Positions 10,806 to 23,290 of a stretch of DNA of 64,000 nt are shown here, piece after piece (within the stretch, counting starts at the first letter, position 1; each line of letters starts with the position of its first letter). Position numbers and translations under genes: made by a program. Below the pieces are notes generated by a model, which saw nothing but the letters and a program-made list of their open reading frames with translations, was not told where the DNA came from and made no database searches. Source of the DNA: Papaver somniferum (taxonomy: Eukaryota; Streptophyta; Magnoliopsida; Ranunculales; Papaveraceae); the NCBI RefSeq assembly GCF_003573695.1, contig NC_039365.1, forward strand, positions 80,673,082 through 80,737,081. Direction: 5' to 3'.

Positions 10806-13031
10806 TGTTAGAGAATTGCTCGGTTAAACCCACTAGCGTTGGTATATCAAGTTAGTTGTCAATTTTAGTTGCCAAAATGCATTCTTGATTTAGTATACTA
10901 AAGATAGTTTCGGACTAGATTAGGTCTAAGAAGAACTACTCTTAAGGATGAAGACTGAAGATTACAAGAAGACATCAACAAGGACTTCATCAAAAAAGGT
11001 ATGTGGTAATTGATTTCATGTGGATTCTTGTTCAATTCTACCTTTCTAATCTATTAAAACAAATGCTCACTCTATGGAACAATTCCTATGACGGTTAATG
11101 TACATTTATGTATATATACTCGAGGTTATTTGAGCCACGACTTTTGTGACAATAACCTTTATCCCTGGAAAGGTTCTCATGTTATAGTGAATGATCTTAC
11201 GAATTCAACGATCCAAGAATCACTCAATTCCGAGTTATAACGATGAAGTTATGAGTGATTTATTAAAATAACAATTATAAGTGTTGCTGTAATTATTACA
11301 GTTCGTTAGAAGGAAACTATCCACGAACTGTTTGTAACGGTTCACGGACTTGAGCCCATTTACGTGACTAGAAGCCATTTTTGGTCATGTTTGTGGTGTT
11401 TTCTTATCTAGGCAAGATATCTATTACTCCAAACATATTTGATTACCATATTAAAGTGTTTGTGATTCCTTCCTAAGTTAGAATGTGATTTATTCACATA
11501 AATACAATATTTGCTAATTAATTATTAATTCAGTTATTTGGCAAGAGTTGTAACTTAGGAAAGACTCCCAAAATTAGGAGAGTCTTGAAAAAAGAAAATA
11601 GCTTTGCTTAGCTTTTTTAAGCTATCTTTCACTATAAATAAAGGGTTCGTGAGTGCTACACGTTTTTCATCCCCTTTGAAAAATTGGTGTAAGCTCATAA
11701 GGTTGTTTTCCATGTCTTATGTTCTTCGTGAACAAGAATGAGATAAAAGTCTTTGTATTGGGGATCACAAAGCCGAGTTGGATTTAATCTTCGTGATTGA
11801 TCATACAACTTGTAATCTAGGTTTTTCACCTCTTGTCTATTCTGAGGTATTCTCTTCTAATATAAGACCATTCAAGAGCTGTTGATCATAAATCCTAGGT
11901 TTTGATAGATTTCAGTTTCCGATCGTATATCAACACTTGTTAGTCAAAATCGGAAGTTAGAAAGAAAACTTCGATTAAGGTATCTCGTAAAAATCCTTAA
12001 GAAGTTTTAAACAAGATATCTCTAGATTAATTCTAGTTGTTCTTGTTGTAGAATTATTAGGGTTTTCTTAACTTGGAAATTGATCTTTGGAATCGCCCAA
12101 GTTCACTTATAAAAATCAGGTTCACGGAGTCCTTGTGTGTACGCATACTGATTGTAAGTAAAACCCTAATCTACAAGTTTGTTTCGGTATCTATACTTTT
12201 ATTTGGTAGTTGTTCGAAACAAACACAAGATTTCCAAAACCTTGATTTACATCTAAAGGGAAATCAAACCGATATTTTTTTGTGAAAACAAAAGATCGAA
12301 AAATATCAACCGTGTTGTTGTATCTTCTAAAGAGAGCCTTGGGTTCTGCTAGAAGATTTACGAGAAGAATTCCTAAAGACAATCAGTGTTGTGCTAGGAG
12401 TTATATTAGTGCTGAAGCAGGTATTACATCTAGTCCGAATAGGTAGTAGGAATTTGGTGTAACAACTTATAATCAGTGTGTGTTTATTCTGGACTAGGTT
12501 TCGAGATTTTTCTGCTTTTGCCCTTGTTAATTTTTTTTATGGTGCTTGTGTTATTTCTTTTCCGCATTATATTTTATTTATATATTTGAAATAATACAGG
12601 TTGTACGTTAATCAATCATAGTTGTTAAATCCGACCTTGTTTGTTGGATAAGACTTGATTGATCTTGAACAATTGATTTTTTTTATTTTCACATTGTTAG
12701 ACCAGTCTGGACTAACCCTGTTTCAAGTGGACCCTGTGTTGAAATATTCCTTTAGTGATTGTATCTTTAAAAGGTTTATATACTGTGGATATTGAATAGG
12801 TTGTGATTAACACAAAATATTTTGGTTCAAGAGCTTCACACTAAAATCAGGTTTACAGACTTGTTTCTGTTTGACTCTGATTGTGTTGAAATAGAGATAC
12901 AACTATTTGATATACTTTCCTATAGATTGAGTCTGACTGTCTAGTTGATTCTCTTGAAAGTACATTGAAGAAAGTCCTCTCAGATTTCCAAACGAATTGT
13001 TGGGTGTGGTTGTTAGACGCCCACATTTTCA
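10806..13031 (+). repeat. 5' LTR of element C
   Basis: It begins TGTTAGAG and ends CATTTTCA (TG...CA), 2226 bp. The partner at 51096-53323 is similar throughout, with scattered substitutions (six in the first 110 bp or so). It contains the TATA box at 11633. Confidence 0.85.
11633..11640 (+). promoter_or_regulatory. TATA box of element C 5' LTR
   Basis: TATAAATA in CACTATAAATAAAGGG, with the same sequence in the 3' LTR at 51921-51928. It is the likely core promoter for the element RNA. Confidence 0.6.
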
Positions 13032-13033
13032 AT

Positions 13034-13045
13034 TGCTATCAGAGC
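13034..13045 (+). promoter_or_regulatory. Primer binding site of element C
   Basis: TGCTATCAGAGC just after the LTR end is close to TGGTATCAGAGC, the complement of the initiator tRNA-Met 3' end used by most plant Copia elements. One base differs. Confidence 0.7.
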
Positions 13046-13094
13046 AGGCAAACACATTAAAAACCTTATAAGTCTGTGTTTGTAGCGATCTGAT

Positions 13095-15091
13095 ATGGAC
13101 AAAAGTGCTATCTCTATAAACGTATCGCCAGCCTTCGATGGCACGAACTATTTATGGTGAAAAATTGTTATGCGTGCTTTTATTCAAGCGCGAGATTTTC
13201 AATCATGGGTTCATATTATTAATGGATATAATCCTCCATCAGTTACAGTAGACGGTGCAACCGCTGAAAAGGATATTGGTGATTATGATGATCTTGAGAT
13301 TCTTGCTGCAAAGAAAAATTCTGAAGGATTAAATGTTATCATCCATGCCATTACTCCAGATCTTAAGCATCATGTAACTACTTGCACAAAGTCCAAAGAT
13401 GCTTGGGATATCTTAGAAAACGTATTCGAAGGGAATGCCGCATAGAAAGAAGCAAGGCTTCAAAATCTAGCTTCTGACTGGGAAAACCTTCGCATGTCTG
13501 ATGATGAAACCTTTGATGAGTTTAACCAAAGACTTTCTCAAATAGTTAACTCCTCATATTCATTAGGAAGAACTATTCCGGAGAAAGTTATTGTGTGCAA
13601 AATTCTCAGGTCTCTACCATCAAGATACGAGTCTAAAAACATGCCATTGAAGAAGTAAGCGATCTTTCTACACTCTCCAGAAATACTCTTGTTGGAAAGT
13701 TAAAGATCTTTAATAATGAACACGCATCTAGAAAAGAGGTAATTTCTCTTAAAGTTGCAAACAATTCTGAATCTTCTAAGGATAAATCTGGTTCGCCAGA
13801 TACTAAGGATGTTACTCCACGACAATTCATAAAAATCTTGAGAGACAGAAAAAAGAGTTTTTCTAAAGGTGCAACATCTCCTAATGATGATGTACAATGC
13901 TTTAATTGTCGTGGTTTTGGGCACCTTTCTTCAGTATGTCCTACCTGGAGCCGTAGACAATTGGCATATGCAGCAGCTTTGCCTACTCTTGATGATGGAC
14001 CCGAATATTATGATCACCAAGAGTATGCAGGTGAGGTTGCATTAGCTTCTGAAAAAATTCTTTCGGATACTAATTCTAATGTTGTCGAAGAAGTGTTCCA
14101 TAAAGATCCAGTTGCTAATAATGTTCTTAAGGAATGTCATCAAAAACTCTCGAAAGCTGAAAGCACTATACTCAGTGAGAAAGTTAAATATGTCAGACTT
14201 CGTTGTTAGAATAAAGACTTGCAAGACCAACTTGATTCTAGTGGTGCAAGAGATTATCTCAACGAAATACGAAAACTTAAAGAAGAAATTGCCGGAGGTC
14301 GAGATCGAGAAATTACTCTTCAAGCAAATCTAGATAACTTGGAGAACATTGAAATGAACTTGTTATTTGATTCGGAACGAGAAGATCTCAAAGTTCAATA
14401 TGAATCATCCAAGAATGATCTAGTAATTGCGCTTGAAAAGGTCAAAAGGTCGGAAGAAGAAAACTCGAGCTTAAAAGAGAGTTTGTCTAGAAATAGCAGC
14501 TCAGATAAATTAACCTCAATATTGGAAGCATGTAGAATTCATCGTGATACACGAGGATTGGGCTATGAAGGAATAGACGCTCCTGGTATTTGCAAAGAGG
14601 TAAAATTTGTCAGAACTAAAGTTTTTTCTCAACCAAAACCTTCCAAGGTTGAAAAAAGTGAAGTATCTCTACCAACTGTCAATGACGAAAAGAGGAAATT
14701 CTGTCAAGCTCCAAAGCAAGCACATGCACATTCAGGTAACACTAAATATAACTTTTTCCATTATACTAAACATTGCTTTTATTGTGGAAAACCAAGTCAC
14801 TTGCAAAGAAATTGCAGATATCTTAAACGAGATACAACCAGATCTGATTTTGTTAAGATGACAAGATTTGATGTTCCAAATTGGAGAAAAGCTGAGTCTC
14901 ATAATATCAGTTCTTCTAGTATTCCCTCTAAGAAGTTTCATAATTATATCGGGGAGAAAAAAAAATATGTTGCTCCAAAAGCAACGAGTATTATAAAGAA
15001 GGATCTCATAGACAAGAGTTTGACAAGGGATAACATCTTAAAAAGGTATGGAATAGTTATGAAAGTTTCAAGGAAGTTTTTAAATTCCTAG
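13095..15091 (+). pseudogene. gag polyprotein of element C, broken
   Basis: From ATG 13095 the start (MDKSAISINVSPAFDGTNYL) matches Copia gag N-termini. It continues as a helical capsid-like region (DAWDILENVFEG, FDEFNQRLSQIV). Two CCHC zinc knuckles follow: CFNCRGFGHLSSVC near 13898 and CFYCGKPSHLQRNC near 14774. Between them lies a long charged coiled-coil stretch (14219-14510). Stops occur at 13158-13160, 13443-13445 and 14207-14209, and one extra base near 13637 shifts the frame. The total of about 665 codons is long for Copia gag, as in SIRE-like lineages. No protease follows. Gag would package element RNA in cytoplasmic particles. Confidence 0.8.
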
Positions 15092-16615
15092 AGTCCATGC
15101 ATGATTTTGTTTCGAATACCTGTGGTGAGCAAGATTTTGTTCACCTCAACACAACCTGATTGTGTTGGAAGTGCATCGTCACCAAGAAGCCCTTAGATGC
15201 GGTGAGGATTGCAAAACAATTGGGGCACACATATTATGTTGGGTATTTTTTTTTATATGTGGAAGCTTTTTGCTTTAGACAAGTTCATCTTTACTCATGA
15301 CGAAAGTCATAATGATTATTTCAATATCTTGAAAATTGGTTTGATGCTAATAGTGTGTGAAAACGGTTATTATCATTATAGAAGAATGTTTCAATGATTG
15401 AAATAAAGAGTGGAGATTATGTAACCATGTTTGGATATAAGCATATATAGTATGTTCGCACATTAGTGTATAAATCCATAAACCGGGAACCAAGAGTATA
15501 CATATGTGTGTATACGAAATTGGTGAAGGAGACATGTTAAGTATGCGTACCCGTACGCATACTGGCGGAAGTTTTCCAACCGAAAAAATCTGCTGAGTTT
15601 GGGAATTAACAAGCTCTTAACTAGTCACCTTAAGTATGCGTACCCGTACGCATACTGGCGGAAGTTTTCGAACCGAAAAATTTCTGTTGAGTTTGGAAAC
15701 TAAACCAACTCAAATCTGGTTGCTTAGTACGCATACTTAAGCTGGTTACTTTATCAAATCGGTCAGTTCATGAATAAATTATAAGGAATGCAATCTTTGC
15801 AAACCGTGGCTGCTTCAATTGTGTTCTTGTATAATTCTATGAGACTATAGCAATTGAACAACTATTTAACTAGTTTCATTTGAGTCATTTGAACTAGTTA
15901 TGGTTAAGATGAATATGGCTAAATACCACCTGTATAATTCTTAATTACCTAACTTGATTTGTGATTGAAATTCTTAAATATAACAGGTTAGAAGCAATAA
16001 TCAAAGCCATTGGATGTTGGTTTTTATTTTCAAAGAAAACTTTTTCGTACACTTATGGTAACCATTCTTGGTGTAAATCCTTGTGGAAAAAGTTATTCTT
16101 CCTTCTAAGCATATCAATTCTTGTTTATACAAGTTTGTATCTTAGAAAAGATGATCACAATACTTGATCTTCATGATTACATATTGTGTATTGTTTACCA
16201 TCAGATAGTTCTATTTTCTTTTTGGTAATACGATATCATGAGAAACTTTCATTGATTGGTCCTTAGCTCATATCTCCTTGTGGGATGTCTAAAATCCAAT
16301 ATATAAATCCTTCTATCTGGAGTAAGGTCACTCTTGTTGTTCTTTAGGGAATGACATTTTATGCGGGAGAGTTCTTATTGAACTTGTGCTTAATTGCTAA
16401 ATCTTTGAGGGGAGAAGTGGTTATGGAACATGTAGGGGTTAACTTGTATCTTTATAAACTCCTTGATGAATGCATTTAGCTTCGGCTTTATGATGGTATC
16501 TAATAAGTTGATATGGCATTTTCTTTTGGTCATGAAGTATCTCTATGAAAATTTCATGAGGATCCCACTAGTTTTCGTACCTTTGCCAATTTATATTAAC
16601 AAAAAGGAGGAGAAT
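15092..16615 (+). other. Non-coding internal region of element C with a B-LTR-like segment
   Basis: No pol domain is seen. Positions about 15270-15950 match part of the B-family LTR (compare 58110-58740), including two copies of a near-perfect palindrome near 15540 and 15632. Positions 15970-16615 match the 3' non-coding region of element B. Copia pol would normally start here, so C either lost it or never had it. Confidence 0.6.
15540..15655 (+). repeat. Two copies of a 24-bp palindrome inside element C
   Basis: AGTATGCGTAC and its exact reverse complement GTACGCATACT are separated by CC. The structure occurs near 15540-15563 and again near 15632-15655, each followed by GGCGGAAGTTTTC. It corresponds in position to the palindromic arrays of the B-type LTRs but has a different sequence. 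Confidence 0.75.
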
Positions 16616-16624
16616 TAATGTGTA

Positions 16625-16962
16625 CCTTTGCCAATTTATATAAATCCTAGCATCTATTCCACCAAATTCTTCGTCTCTTACAATTTTTTACTTTCCTAAC
16701 CCTCAAAGTTCCAATTTCAAGCCAGCGATTTCCTAATCCCTCAGATAAGTGACCGATTTCTTTGTTCTTCGTTCTGTTTCGTTTCCATCGTTTCACATCA
16801 AGCTGTTTCTGTATCATATGTATCTCGGACTTGGATATAGATTTATAAGCTAGGAGTCGTACTTGTGTGTTCCTATAATATAAAGTCTTTATTTTGTGTT
16901 GATGTGTTTCTAATTTGTGTTTTTAGTAAGTGCTTCCATTCTAGAGCTTTCATGACTAATTC
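16625..16962 (+). other. 5' untranslated region of the LINE, first part
   Basis: Non-coding and T-rich; it continues at 37112-37557 after element A. Positions 16622-16641 repeat positions 16577-16596 of the target exactly, so the true LINE sequence may start near 16642. Confidence 0.65.
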
Positions 16963-17704
16963 TGTTAGAGCATAGCTCGGTTGAACCCACCAAGCGTTGG
17001 TATGTCAAGTTTGGTTGTCATATTTTATTGAATCAAAACTCATGTTAAGAGTCGCTTGATTATGTACTAGAGTCAACTTCGTATAGGTTAGCTTGAAAGT
17101 ATTAGGATAATGAGACATTACAAGTATCGCGAATACTTGAAGATGTGAAGAAGCAAGGAGCTACAACTACAACAATCATCCTTCCACTTGAGGTTAGTGA
17201 TATTTGACTTGAACTGTTTGATTCCCTAACGTATATTTCAAGTCATGCATATTGAAAACAAAACTGCGAAGCATATTTGAACTCTAGATAGACATAGTAT
17301 TAAGGAATACAATACGAAATTTATTTCTTAACCATTAAACTTTGTAGATAAGACATCGTCATAATCATTTTAATGCTATTGTGATTATGTATGGGTATGA
17401 GGTGAGGATTTCATCCCAGGGAACAATGTTTTACATGTGTTCTAAGGAAGTAAGTTCATAAACTTGTTTGTGAATCGAAAAGGAAATCGTCAGGCGTTAT
17501 TGGTTTTGTTATTCATTGCATATCTTATGAACAACCAATATGTGTGATTGAGTATAACCGTTCACGACTTGTTTGTGTTCTTGGTAGAACTATTCACAAA
17601 GGCCTGACTTATGTATTGGTATGACTTTTATTAGTGAAACTGATCTTAAGTAATCACCTGAGATGGTATGATCGTGTTTGTGATTTTATGTCTGACCAAA
17701 TATG

Positions 17705-17912
17705 GTAAAGGGGAACCGATCCTAGCAAGAGGTGCAGTACATCACAAAGGGGAACCGATCCTTGTATGAGGTGCAACAAGGTTTATAGCAGAAAGGGGAG
17801 CCGATCCTATGAACATGTGCAACACATTTTTAAGCAAAGGGGAACCGATCCTATGGACATGTGCAACACATATAAGTTGGATACCATATATATGTGGGGA
17901 ACATCCTAGTAC
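17705..17912 (+). repeat. Tandem GGGGAACCGATCC repeats in element A 5' LTR
   Basis: Four clear units start near 17707, 17748, 17792 and 17836 with AAAGGGGAACCGATCCT, and a degenerate one follows near 17897. Spacing is 41-46 bp. The same array occurs in the other LTRs of the family (about 27030-27240, 33680-33890 and 34875-35075). It lies upstream of the TATA box, so it is a plausible enhancer. Confidence 0.7.
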
Positions 17913-18459
17913 CTAGTCAACCGAATTTTGGGAAGCTAGTGTGACTATGCATAGTACTCACATGGAGGTAGAACCGAAACTTGTTTTGGTAGAACCGTTA
18001 AACCCATGATTGTGATTGAATGCTATTTGATCAATTGCATAGTTCTTGAAAGTCATATGAACCAATTCTAAACTTGTTTGGAAGTGTGGCAAATCGGTTT
18101 CAAGGTTGTAAGTGTGAAAGAGAACTTCCAAAGTAAGGATGTCGACATACTTTGAACACGTGTTGTGAATGTTTATTTCTTTAATTGTTCAAAGTTATTC
18201 CTTAATATCTAAGGGAAGAGAATCCTAGGATCGAAACATAAATAAGTTAAGAATCTTTTAATTAAGGTAATTAACTTCATTTTTAGGAAAATAAGAATTA
18301 GTAATATGCATTTACTAATTAGAGATTTTCTGAGATATTTCGATCATTATTTTTGGACAGAGCATTTCCAAGAATTATGGGAACCGAATTTGTGCTTTAG
18401 TGAATATCTTGAGAATATTTTCGGTTTTGGAAATTCCTTGGTGTCCAAACTTCCTTGTC

Positions 18460-18467
18460 TATAAATA
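18460..18467 (+). promoter_or_regulatory. TATA box of element A 5' LTR
   Basis: TATAAATA in TTGTCTATAAATACTTGAAG. The same sequence recurs in the 3' LTR near 35632. Confidence 0.6.
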
Positions 18468-19748
18468 CTTGAAGTTTGCCTTTTTAGCAAACTAATCCTT
18501 CGTAACAACAAGCTTCCTATTTGTTATGTTGTTACTGGTGTAGCCGCCTATTAGGAGAGGAGAGTAACTTAATTAGGCGAAATCTCTTACGGCCGCTCAG
18601 TTTAAAGTCTTCTTTGGGATTGAGAATCTCTAGCGTGTATCGTTGGTGGGAAACTAGATAATTGCGGTTTATCTTTTGTTTTCATTGATTTGTTTGACTA
18701 ACGGTGGTTGAACTTTGATTGCACCTAGTGTGTTTATGCTTGAGAATCTTCTCTTCTGATATAAGATTCACTCAAACTAGTTCAGAGTTTCGACAGGGAT
18801 CTTTATACTGTTGTTAGTTCTAAAGACGATCTTGTGATAATCCATTGTTAACAGACTATGTTCTGTGCGTGATTGATCACAAGAGATTTAAGTGATTGTG
18901 TGTAGGTTATTATTCAAAATCCAAGAAGATTTGAAGACGAAGAAGATATTGAAGATTTCTGATTTGTGGGTTCATAATCTTTGGTGTGCACAATACTTGT
19001 TTTGTTAAAAGAGGATCCAATTAATAATCGGTTTTATCCTTGTGATAGAATTGGATTGATTAATTGAGTAGATCGGCATCAACAAAATTCTTTGGATTAA
19101 TAGTGTTGTTGGATTAATCTTAAACGATTACTTAGGTATTTGAACATAAGATAGATCTAAGGACCCGACGAAGGAGTTTATGTTAAGATAAACAGAAGTG
19201 CCTTTGTCCGACTCATATCACTTGGTTGAATAGAGTTGATACCAAACATATTTGTTGTTCCTTTACTGTTTGGAATACGAACCAAAGGAATTGTTCCAAG
19301 TACGTGACTTATTCATAGGTCGGAGGAGTGGGAATACATACGAATTTAAGTGAACTATAGGTTTAGTTGCTTGGTCTCAACTATACGAAGTTAGGTGTAA
19401 TTTTGTGTAGCGGCTTAATCCTGAGAGTATTCAATTCTGGACAGAGTCCCGGGGTTTTTATGCATTTACGGTTTCCTGGTTAACAAAATCTTGTTGTGTC
19501 ATTTACTTTACATTTCTGCATTATAATTGTTTTATTATAATTAAAGTATATTACACAAACGTTAATTCCTATTTACTTGATAAGTGAATCCTATTATGTT
19601 TGGTTAAGTCCGAACCTTTTTATCAAGTAACATACTTCGTTGTTGTATTGTCTCGACTCAGTCCATAGACAGTCACTTTCTGAGAAAGGACTTATAGGTA
19701 GGATAAGTTTTTGCTTGAGGTATATTGGGGTACCCTCTCCTTTTCAAT

Positions 19749-19760
19749 TGGTATCAGAGC
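19749..19760 (+). promoter_or_regulatory. Primer binding site of element A
   Basis: TGGTATCAGAGC, two bases after the LTR end, is an exact match to the complement of the plant initiator tRNA-Met 3' end. Confidence 0.9.
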
Positions 19761-19825
19761 AGGCAAACACGAAATGATCTAACAATCTGTGTTTGGTGTG
19801 ATCCAACCTATAAGAAATTGAATTC

Positions 19826-20542
19826 ATGTTCGATTCAATTAACGTTTCAAGATCATCATTATATCTTCAACAAGATTCTGATGAATATCTCTCAGGCCTT
19901 GTCAAGATGTTAGATAAATGGATTGGACAAAACCGGTTATTTACTGGTGAAATTAGTAATATCATGAGTGATAGAAAGCTGGAAAAAAAATTAGATGGCT
20001 CGAAGGATTCTCTAAATTATTCAATTCTGACATCTAGATGTTGTAAACAGACTAAGAAGTTACATTCCATGAATTTCTTTCAAGAAGGATGGAGTCATTT
20101 ATGTCAGAAAATTTGTTTTGAAAAACTTCTGATCAATTGTGTTAATAATCTTTATAAGAACTTAACAATTCATCCTAAACCTGGTGAACAATGTATGAGA
20201 GCCTTTTTATTTAAAACAACTTCACCATTCTAGTGGTTCCTAGATAGTGGTTGCAGTAGACATATGACATGTGATCTCTCTTGGTTCACAAGGACAGAAG
20301 ACTATAAGGGAGGTTATGTAACATTCGGAGATGGAAGCAGCTGTCTTATTAGCAAGAAAGGTACTACCAAACTTCCTGGTATTCCCGAAATTCATGATGT
20401 TATTTATGTTAAAGTAATGAAAGCAAATCTTCTGTCAGTAAGTCAAATTTGTAATAAAGGTAACAAAGTTATCTTTAATATGAAAGTTTGTGATATTGAA
20501 GACAAGTCCGGAAAAATAATTTTCGAGGACGAAGAAGTATGA
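19826..20542 (+). pseudogene. Leader ORF and protease region of element A
   Basis: The frame starts shortly after the primer site (TTCGATTCAATTAACG) and runs 135 codons to TAG 20231-20233. It continues in the same frame with WFLDSGCSRHMT, the Copia aspartic protease motif (catalytic Asp in DSG), and ends at TGA 20540-20542. The leader part (MLDKWIGQNRLFTGEIS) does not resemble Copia gag and has no zinc knuckle, so most of gag is probably deleted. A base loss near 20537 shifts the frame into the integrase region. The leader start resembles that of ORF1 in A'. Confidence 0.7.
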
Positions 20543-21291
20543 ATAGTTGTTACCTTCTTGATATACAGTCCAATTTGTACTGCAACTTGACTAAGGTCGA
20601 GTCAACCCATTTTTGGCATGAACGGTTTGGTCATATCAACTTCCGGATGCTTGGAAAACTCATTAATCGTGAACTTGTCAAAGGTGTTCCAAAAATTAAC
20701 ACTAAAGTAGAAGGTGTTTGTGGGGCATGCCAAAAGGGTAAGCAAGGAAAAATTCTACACAAACTTTCTCGAGACATAGCCACTCGTGCTCCTTTCGATC
20801 TTATTCGTATGGATCTTTTTGGTCCAATCCAACAAGCATCCGTTGGAGGAAATAAGTATGATTTAGTGATGGTAGATGACTATACACGTTTTAGATGGGT
20901 TGCTTTTATGAAGCACAAGAATAACACTCTTGATGAATTCAAGATTATCGTGAACAAAATACAAAATGAACAAGGTCGTAAACTTAAGAAGATAAATCGT
21001 GGTACAGAATTCAAGGATACGAAAGTATATGAATACTGTAATGATCTTGGGATTTACCATCAATTCTATGCTCCTATTACACCTCAATCCAATGGTGTAG
21101 CTGAGAGAAAGAATAGAAATATTCAAGAAATGGCAAGAGTAATGCTTCACAATATAAACCTACCATTAAACTTCTGGGGGGAAGCTGTTTTTACAGCCTG
21201 TTATATAATAAACAGAGTTTATTTAAGATCCAAAACTATGAATACTCCATATGAATTATGGTATGGAAGAAAACCGAATCTGAGTTATTAA
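20539..21291 (+). pseudogene. Integrase region of element A pol
   Basis: An H-H-C-C zinc domain at the start (FWHERFGHINFR then VCGACQKGK) is followed by the integrase core: MDLFGPIQ, VDDYTRFRWVAF, and QSNGVAERKNRNIQEMARVM with the catalytic Glu. The second catalytic Asp, expected before RGTEF, is replaced by Asn (codon 20995-20997), so the enzyme would be inactive. The frame stops at 21289-21291. Integrase joins the cDNA copy to host DNA in the nucleus. Confidence 0.88.
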
Positions 21292-21295
21292 GGGT

Positions 21296-23290
21296 TTTCG
21301 GAAGCAAATGCTAAATTCTCAAAGATAGGGAACATAGAGGAAAATTCGATTCCAAAAGTGATGAAGGAATCTTTATTGGCTATGCCTCTGATAGTCGTGC
21401 CTTCCGAGTATACAATCTCAGAATCAAAGTCATGATGGAATCAATTAACGTGATTATTGATGACATTAGTGACTTTAGTCAAGACAACCACACTGCAGTA
21501 GAGCTTCCTCCCTCTGAAACTGTTGTTAAAGAAAAACAGACTAAAGAAAAACCAACTTTGGTTCCTCTAATTAGTGACATTGATGACAAAGATCATAATG
21601 AAAGTATTGTTGAATAACCCAATGATACTTTCAGTATTGTCCAAAAACCTGCCAAGTGGGTACATCAAAGACACTCTACTGAAGATATTATTGGAGATGC
21701 CAATGCCAGAGTTATGACTCGAAGAGAACTTCAGAATGTCTGTCACTATTCACGTTTTTTTATCTTCAATAGAACCAAAAAATATTGAGGAAGCACTCAG
21801 TGAACCAGCTTGGGTAAACTCTATGCATGAGGAACTCAATCAGTTTAAAAGGAAAGAAGTGTGGGAACTTGTTCCAAAATTAGCAGGAGTAAACATTGTT
21901 GAAACTAAGTGGATCTACAAGAACAAATCAGACGAATTTGGAACAACTTTCAGAAACAAAGCCAGGCTTGTTGCTCAAGGATATTCTCAAATTGAAGGTA
22001 TTGATTTTGATGAAACTTTTGCACCTGTTGCTCGTTTAGAATCAATTAGACTTTTACCTGCTTATGCATGTTATTTTAAGAAAAAACTGTTTCAAATGGA
22101 TATCAAGTATGCTTTTTTAAATGGGGACCTAAAAGAAGAAGTTTTTGTAGCTCAACCAAAAGGATTTGAAGATCCATTGTTCCCATACTATGTTTTTAAA
22201 CTTAAAAATGCCTTGTATGGTCTAAAACAAGCTCCAAGAGCTTGGTATGACAAGTTGACATCCTTTATACTTCAAAAGGGATTCTCTAGAGGCGGTGCTG
22301 ATAAAACAATTTTAACCAAGTGGAGTGGTAAAAATGTTCTTATAGAAAAAATATATGTAGAATACATCATATATGGGTCCACCTCAGGACCTCTAACAGA
22401 TGAATTCCTAAATCTTATGAGTGCAGAATTCGAAATGAGTAATGTCGGAGAATTGTCATACTTTCTTGGTTTGAAAATACAGCAACAAAAAGACAATATT
22501 CTTCTTTATGCAAATATGCAAGGAACTTAGTTGAAAAATTCGAATTAAAAGATTCAACACCTATGGCAACTCCAATACCAACTACTGGGAAACTCCAATC
22601 TAATACAGGAGAAAAATTTGTTGATCAAAAACTATACAGATCCATGATAGGAAGCTTGCTATATTTAACTGCAAATAAGACCATACATTGCTTTCAGTGT
22701 GGAATGTTGTGCTAGATTTCAATCAGATCCTAAAGAGTCACTCTTAAAGCTGTAAAACTAATCATAAGATACGTTAATGGTACCCTAGATTATGACTTAT
22801 CATACTCTATGGATACAAACAACAGGTTGCCTATTCAGATGCTTATTGGGCAGGGTGTGTAGAAGGTCAGAAAAACACCTCTGGTGGTTGCTTCTATGTT
22901 GGTCAAAATTTTGTTGCTTGGCACAACAAGAAACAGAACTCACAGTCCTTATCAACCTGTGAAGCAGAATACATTGTTGCTGGTACATGTTGTACCCAAC
23001 TACTATGGATGAAACAGATGCTCATTGACTGTGGAATAAATATTTCAACTATGATTATCCTTTGTGATAACTCAAGTGCTATTCGCTTGACTGAGAATCC
23101 TGTTGAACATTCTCGTATTAAACATATAGATATTAGATATCACTTTATTATAGAATTATATGAGAATGGTGTTATCAAATTAGAGTATGTTTCATCCGAG
23201 CGTCAACTAGATGATATTCTCACTAAACCCTTAGATATATCAACTTTCGAAAATCTAAGGAAATCCATAGGGATTGTCAAGGTACATTAG
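21296..23290 (+). pseudogene. Reverse transcriptase and RNase H regions of element A pol
   Basis: The longest open part, 21736-22530, shows Copia reverse transcriptase motifs: [44 protein letters not shown] and [12 protein letters not shown]. The catalytic YVDD is changed to YVEY (22354-22365), so it is inactive. After frameshifts between 22530 and 22810, RNase H reads YSDAYWAGC, STCEAEY, CDNSSAI and DDILTKPL, ending at 23290. RNA-dependent DNA synthesis would be lost in this copy. Confidence 0.88.

Larger units (their letters stand above)
16963..19746 (+). repeat. 5' LTR of element A
   Basis: A 2784-bp LTR bounded by TG...CA, homologous to the LTRs of A'. It contains a tandem GGGGAACCGATCC array (17705-17912), a TATA box at 18460 and, near 19440-19545, the block shared with the B and C LTRs. 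Confidence 0.9.

Noticed and set aside
11097..11240. Short frame in the C LTR (longer copy at 51318-51530)
   Set aside because: It is not kept open in the partner LTR, so it is probably a chance frame.
19749..19760. tRNA gene fragments near LTR ends
   Set aside because: These short matches are primer binding sites, not tRNA genes; no cloverleaf sequence follows.
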